64,000 bases of DNA from Roseomonas sp. (GTDB lineage Bacteria > Pseudomonadota > Alphaproteobacteria > Acetobacterales > Acetobacteraceae), in assembly GCA_031180725.1 (NCBI GenBank), contig JAPSLO010000007.1, forward strand, positions 1 through 64,000. Direction: 5' to 3'. Shown piece after piece: positions 59,934 to 64,000 of the stretch (position 1 is the stretch's first letter; each line of letters begins with the position of its first letter). The notes beneath the pieces were generated by a model. That model was not told where the DNA came from. It made no database searches and was given only the letters and a program-made list of their open reading frames with translations. The position numbers were made by a program, and so were the translations under genes.

Positions 59934-62545
59934 TCGCGGACGAGAGCCTCTGGCAGGAATTCGCCGGCGAATCGGAGGAACACCTCGACGCCATCGAGCG
60001 CGTGCTGACCATGGGCTCGGCCACCGACCGGCCGGCGGTGGACCGGCTGTTCCGTGCCTTTCACTCGCTGAAGGGCATGTCGGACGCGCTGGGCGCCAAG
60101 GGCATGAAGACCGTCGCCCACCGCGCCGAGGACCTGCTGGGCCTGGCCCGCAATGGCAAGGTGGCGGTGGAGGGGGAGGTGGCGGATGCGCTGCTCGCCG
60201 CCGTGGACGTGCTGCGCCGCCAGCGGAGCGAGGTGCTGGCCACCCACCGCGACACGGCTGCGCCGGGCGAAGTGCTCGCCCGCCTCGGCGCCTTATGCGA
60301 GGGCGGCGCCACGGCCGCACGCCCGGCGCCTGCTCCGGCCCCCGGCACGGCCGCGGCCCTGGCCAGCGCCCCGCCGGCCGCCCCGGACAGCCTGCTCGGC
60401 GTGCTGGCCGCCCGCGCCGCGGCCGCAGCTCCCTTGCTGGCGCGGCTGGTGACCGATGCGCCCGCCGAGGCGCTGCGCGAAGCGAGCGAACTGGCCCAGG
60501 CGGCCAAACAGCTTGGGCTCGCCCGGCTGGCGACCGCCGTTACCGACCTCGCTACCGTTGCCGGCATGCCGGCCGCCCTGCCGGCGCTCGGCCGGTTGCG
60601 CCGGCTGCTGGCGCTGCTGGAAGCGGAGGCCGGGGAGCCTGCCGGCGCGGCCGAATTGGCCGGGCCTGCCGGGTCCGAGTCCGCGGCGCTCGGCCCGCGC
60701 CTGGCAGCGCTGGCGCTGCTGGTGGAAGGGCTGCTGGGTGGGGGCGACAGCGCAAGCGCCACCCAGGTGGCGAGCGATGCCGCCGACATCGCCGCGGCCT
60801 TCGGGCTGGAAGCCCTGGAAACCACTCTGCTACTGCTGGGCGACCTGGCTGCCCGCGCCGGCGACCCGGATGCGGCGGCGGTGCTGGCCGTGCAGGGCCC
60901 CTTGCTGGCCGAGCGGCTGCGGATGGTCTCCGAGGGCGGGGTCCAGGCGCTGCGGGGCGGGCTGGACCCGGTGGCGGGCGATCCGGTGGATCCGCGCATC
61001 CCCGCCGCCTTCGCCGACATCCTGGGCGCCGATGGTCGCCGCCGCGTGGTCGCGGCGCTGGAAGCGGGCCGCACCCTGCTGCGGCTGCGCATGTCCACCG
61101 GCCTACCGGCGGAGCTTGAATCCGCCGTGATGGCCGCCATCGCCGCCGATGGCGAGGTACTGACCAGCCGCACCCTGCTGGACGCGCAGCCGCCGCAGCT
61201 CGACATGCTGGTGGCCGCGCCGGCCGATCGCGGCGTCCTCTCCCGCGCCCTGGCGGCCGCGGATCCGGCACGGCGCGCCGTTCTGGCGATCGGCCCGGTG
61301 GAGACCGGCCCGGCGGACCTGCCCGAACCCGTCCATGCCGCGCCGGTCACGCTGCGCGTGCGGCAGGATACGATCGACCGCATCATCGCCCTGCAGAACG
61401 AGGTGCGCGCCGCCGCATTGGCCGTGGCCGAGGCGCTGGAGGATGGCGGCGGGGCGGATGCGCTGGCCTCGCTGGCTGCGCTGGAACGCCGGCTGCCACC
61501 CGCCGCGGCGCGGGAGCTGGGCCTGGCGCTCGGCCGGCTGCGCGGCATGCAGGAAGCGCTGGAACGGGCGGAAGGCCGCCTGGCGGTGGGCATGCGCCGG
61601 CTGGACGACGCGGTGATGGAGCTACGCGTGGTGCCGGTGGGCACACTGTTCGCGCGCCTGCCGCGCATGGTGCGCGCCGTGGCGCAGGCCGGCGGCAAGG
61701 ATGTGGAGCTGCTGCTGGAAGGCGAGGAGGTGACGATCGACCGCAGCCTGGTGGAGCTGCTGGCTGATCCCCTGCTGCATCTGGTCCGCAACGCAGTGGA
61801 CCACGGCATCGAGCCGCCGGCCGAGCGCGAGGCCGCCGGCAAGCCACCACGCGCAACGCTCCGCTGTTCCGCCGCGCGGCGCACCGGCCAGGTCTTCGTG
61901 CGCATTGCCGATGACGGGCGCGGTATCTCCCGTGCGCGGGTGCTGGGGCGCGCGGTGGAACGCGGCCTGGTGACGGAGGAACAGGCACAGCGCCTGACGC
62001 AGGACGAGGTCTTCGCCCTGCTCTTCCGCCCAGGCTTCTCCACCGCGGAGACCATCACCGAGACCTCGGGCCGCGGCGTGGGGCTGGATGTGGTCCAGGA
62101 TGCGGTGCGGCGCGCCGGCGGCACGGTGGAGGTGAGCACGACCCCGGGCGCGGGCACCAGCTTCACGCTGCGCCTGCCGCTGACCGCCGCGGTGCAGCCC
62201 GTGCTGCTGGTGGAGGCCGCGGGTCATCCCTATGCCCTGCCTGCCGGGCGCGTGGAGGCGGTGCTCGAGGCCGGCGCCGCCCCTGGCTGCGAGGTAGTGG
62301 CGCTGGCAGCGATGCTGGGCCTAGGCGAGCCGCGGCCAGGCGGCGCGACGGTGTTGCTGAAATCGGGCGGCCGGTCCTTCGGGCTGCTGGTGGACCGGGT
62401 GCAGCGCCAGACCGACCTGCTGCTGCGTCCCATGCACCCTGCCCTGGCGCAGATGCCCGGGCTGGGCGGCGTGGGCGTGCTGGGCAATGGCGAGCCGGTC
62501 GTGGTGCTGGAGCCCGACGGGCTGGCCCCAGAATCCGCCTCGTAA
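59930..62545 (+). CDS. cheA: CheA-type chemotaxis histidine kinase
   Basis: This 871-residue kinase has an N-terminal HPt domain with an intact histidine (FRAFHSLKGMSDALG, His45). A long Ala-rich middle (about 130-460) holds helical HPt-like stretches without histidine, where P2 would normally be. Dimerisation (IDRIIALQNEVRAAALAVAE) and ATPase domains follow, with HLVRNAVDHGIEPP near 620, ADDGRGIS near 661, and GRGVGLDVVQDAVRRAGG near 714. The C-terminus is CheW-like (VLLVEAAGHPYALPAGRVEA). It is larger than most CheA. It overlaps the HPt-receiver gene by ATGA and ends the six-gene run. Phosphate acceptors available nearby are the receivers of CheB and the upstream protein. Confidence 0.95.
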   Translation: MIADESLWQEFAGESEEHLDAIERVLTMGSATDRPAVDRLFRAFHSLKGMSDALGAKGMKTVAHRAEDLLGLARNGKVAVEGEVADALLAAVDVLRRQRSEVLATHRDTAAPGEVLARLGALCEGGATAARPAPAPAPGTAAALASAPPAAPDSLLGVLAARAAAAAPLLARLVTDAPAEALREASELAQAAKQLGLARLATAVTDLATVAGMPAALPALGRLRRLLALLEAEAGEPAGAAELAGPAGSESAALGPRLAALALLVEGLLGGGDSASATQVASDAADIAAAFGLEALETTLLLLGDLAARAGDPDAAAVLAVQGPLLAERLRMVSEGGVQALRGGLDPVAGDPVDPRIPAAFADILGADGRRRVVAALEAGRTLLRLRMSTGLPAELESAVMAAIAADGEVLTSRTLLDAQPPQLDMLVAAPADRGVLSRALAAADPARRAVLAIGPVETGPADLPEPVHAAPVTLRVRQDTIDRIIALQNEVRAAALAVAEALEDGGGADALASLAALERRLPPAAARELGLALGRLRGMQEALERAEGRLAVGMRRLDDAVMELRVVPVGTLFARLPRMVRAVAQAGGKDVELLLEGEEVTIDRSLVELLADPLLHLVRNAVDHGIEPPAEREAAGKPPRATLRCSAARRTGQVFVRIADDGRGISRARVLGRAVERGLVTEEQAQRLTQDEVFALLFRPGFSTAETITETSGRGVGLDVVQDAVRRAGGTVEVSTTPGAGTSFTLRLPLTAAVQPVLLVEAAGHPYALPAGRVEAVLEAGAAPGCEVVALAAMLGLGEPRPGGATVLLKSGGRSFGLLVDRVQRQTDLLLRPMHPALAQMPGLGGVGVLGNGEPVVVLEPDGLAPESAS

Positions 62546-62631
62546 CTGATCGTCCCCTCCCTGGACGGCGCGGGACGCGGCGGCTACAGCCTTCGCCGAT
62601 CCGCCCGGCGGCTGGCCCGCACCGCCGGCAG

Positions 62632-63219
62632 ATGAGGGATGAAATAGCCGTGATTTCGCGTCGCCTTGCGTTGGCCGTTGGTGGGCTGGCGTTGCTCTCT
62701 GCCTGCCAGACCGCGCAGCCACCCCGCCGCATGCCCGAGGACGGGTCGGTGGATCTGCTGACCCTGCTGCGTGACAAGCCCGAGCACAGCCGCTTCGTGA
62801 ATGCCCTTGTTCTCAGTGGCATGACCACGCGGCTGGGGCGACAGCAGGGCGCCGTGACGTTGTTCGCGCCAACCAACGAGGCGCTGGACGGGCTGCCCGC
62901 TGACTTGAAGGCGCTGCTGGACAACCCGCCGCAGAACCCGACGGATCAGCAGCGCGCCAGCGCCGCCCGGCTGGTGAGCGCCAATGCCGCCTTTGGCCTG
63001 CTGCGCCTTGCGGACATCACCGCACGCCGCGGCCAGGTGCAGACCTGGGACCGCGGCCGTATCCAGGTGAACCAGACCGGCGCCCGCACCGGCACCGTTG
63101 CGCGCGAAGGCGTGCCACCGCAGCCCGGCCGCCCGGTGGTGGCCATCACCCGCGGCGACGTGCTGGCCAGCGACGGCATCTTCCACGTTACCTCGGCGCC
63201 GATCCTGCCGAGCGCCTGA
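62632..63219 (+). CDS. Fasciclin-domain lipoprotein
   Basis: This 195-residue protein has a short leader with lipobox-like LLSAC (Cys at about 25) and one fasciclin (FAS1) domain: TLLRDKPEHSRFVNALVLSG, VTLFAPTNEALDGLP, and a C-terminal GDVLASDGIFHVTSAPILPS. FAS1 proteins mediate adhesion or surface interactions. The ATG at 62632 lacks a clear ribosome-binding site, while a GTG at 62650 has GAGGGA about 10 bases upstream, so the true start may be 18 bases later. It is 86 bp downstream of cheA and converges with the molybdopterin-subunit gene. Confidence 0.87.
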   Translation: MRDEIAVISRRLALAVGGLALLSACQTAQPPRRMPEDGSVDLLTLLRDKPEHSRFVNALVLSGMTTRLGRQQGAVTLFAPTNEALDGLPADLKALLDNPPQNPTDQQRASAARLVSANAAFGLLRLADITARRGQVQTWDRGRIQVNQTGARTGTVAREGVPPQPGRPVVAITRGDVLASDGIFHVTSAPILPSA

Positions 63220-63230
63220 TTCACTGAGCG

Positions 63231-63257
63231 CCCTTCCCCTGCCGTGGCAGGGGGAGG
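63231..63257. terminator. Hairpin between convergent genes
   Basis: CCCTTCCCCTG pairs with CAGGGGGAGGG around a 5- to 6-base loop between the converging fasciclin and molybdopterin-subunit genes. It is a likely bidirectional terminator. Confidence 0.55.
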
Positions 63258-63266
63258 GCAGCGCCG

Positions 63267-64000
63267 TCAGGCCGCCCTGTTCAGCACCCGCCAGATCTTC
63301 TCCGGCGTCAGCGGCATGTCGAGATGCCCGACGCCCAGCGCATCGCAGGCGGCGCTGATGATGGCCGGTGGCGCGCCACAGGCGCCGCCCTCCCCGGCGC
63401 CCTTCACGCCCAGCTCGTTCACCGGGGTCGGCACCACGTTGAAATCCACTTCCAGCGCGGGCAAGTCCGATGCGCGGGGCATGGCGTAATCCATGAAGCT
63501 GGCGGTCAGAAGCTGGCCGCTTTCGGGATCGTAGCGCGTATCCTCCAGCACCGCCTGGCCAAGGCCCTGCGCAATGCCGCCATGCGACTGGCCGTGGACG
63601 AGCATCGGATTGATGACGTTGCCGACATCGTCCACGCAGGAATAGCGGACCACCTCCAGCCGGCCGGTTTCGGGGTCGATCTCCACCTCCGCGACGTGGC
63701 AGCCATTCGGGAAATTGCACTCGCTGCTGCGCTGATAGACCACCTTCTCGTCCAGGCCGGGCTCCTCGCCGGGCGCAAGCCGGGCGGGATCCGCGGCGGC
63801 CGCCGCCACCTGCGCCCAGCCGAGGGAGATGTCGGTGCCGGCCACACGGAACCGGCCGGCATGGAATTCGACATCGGCCAGGTCGGCTTCCATCAAATGC
63901 GCCGCAATGCGCTTGGCCTTCACCAGTACCGCCTCCCCAGCCATCGCCGTGGCAACGCCGCCCATCTGGGAGGAACGCGAACCGCCGGTGCCGCCGCCCT
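63267..64000 (-). CDS. Molybdenum hydroxylase large subunit (CoxL-like), C-terminal part
   Basis: The gene enters from the right edge and only its last 244 or so codons are visible. They read GGGTGGSRSSQMGGVA at the edge, then GCHVAEVEIDPETGRLEVV, VDDVGNVINPMLVHGQ, GGIAQGLGQAVLEDTRYDPE and GVKGAGEGGACGAPPAIISA, which contains the catalytic glutamate of the xanthine dehydrogenase family. This is the molybdopterin-binding subunit of a carbon-monoxide-dehydrogenase-like or xanthine-dehydrogenase-like enzyme. The N-terminal part and the small and medium subunits lie outside the window, so the substrate cannot be judged. Confidence 0.92.
   Translation of the reverse strand, partial: GGGTGGSRSSQMGGVATAMAGEAVLVKAKRIAAHLMEADLADVEFHAGRFRVAGTDISLGWAQVAAAAADPARLAPGEEPGLDEKVVYQRSSECNFPNGCHVAEVEIDPETGRLEVVRYSCVDDVGNVINPMLVHGQSHGGIAQGLGQAVLEDTRYDPESGQLLTASFMDYAMPRASDLPALEVDFNVVPTPVNELGVKGAGEGGACGAPPAIISAACDALGVGHLDMPLTPEKIWRVLNRAA

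Noticed and set aside
60061-62166. A 701-codon minus-strand frame across cheA
   Set aside because: The product is Ser/Arg/Ala low complexity without motifs, and cheA on the plus strand has all kinase boxes.

Overview
The window is GC-rich, densely coding DNA with an alphaproteobacterial character, most like Acetobacteraceae (Roseomonas-type soil or water heterotrophs). The signs are an SOS box of the alphaproteobacterial GAAC-N7-GAAC type in front of imuA-imuB-dnaE2, four orphan Bug-type periplasmic binding proteins, a DUF1127 gene, and many twin-arginine-like leaders. Family assignments come from reading motifs, not from database searches. I see no rRNA, tRNA, transposase or CRISPR array.

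Left part (1-8.3 kb): a gene-free flank, two tandem Bug binding proteins, a LysR regulator, a DUF1127 protein, an RlpA-like protein, then metE behind a cobalamin riboswitch and a 16-bp palindrome, and a periplasmic trypsin-like protease. 8.4-14.3 kb is the SOS mutagenesis cassette imuA-imuB-dnaE2 with a LexA box; a compound palindromic element lies in the 5' part of imuB and keeps the frame open. 14.3-31 kb is mixed metabolism: a possibly Fur-controlled small protein, two MFS carriers, an L,D-transpeptidase with a DUF882 peptidase, SDR, PEP-mutase/ICL and HAD enzymes, a methyltransferase, a frameshifted VOC gene, a third Bug protein, DUF1028, Gfo/Idh/MocA, a histidine phosphatase, and an IorAB-type molybdenum hydroxylase. 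31-42 kb is catabolic: PobA, two hotdog thioesterases, an M20 peptidase, a peptide-type ABC binding protein, an amidase/FAH-fold hydrolase/Bug operon, and a deacetylase-fold hydrolase coupled by ATGA to an NCS2-like permease.

The most unusual part is 40.5-62.5 kb. A 2,745-residue secreted RTX protein (three beta-helix regions, about five Ig-like domains, five RTX blocks) is flanked by two paralogous NCS2-like permeases. Both permeases carry a C-terminal domain that resembles a degenerate RsbW-type ATPase. Next come a Na/Pi-type transporter and a divergent six-gene run: RsbW-like ATPase, CheR, triple-CheW, CheB, a protein with three dead HPt-like repeats plus a receiver, and CheA. No chemoreceptor, CheY or flagellar gene is present. 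The permease tails share their fold with the first gene of the chemosensory run, so a link between transport and this signalling system is plausible but unproven.

The right end holds a fasciclin-domain lipoprotein and the C-terminal part of a molybdopterin hydroxylase large subunit that runs off the window.
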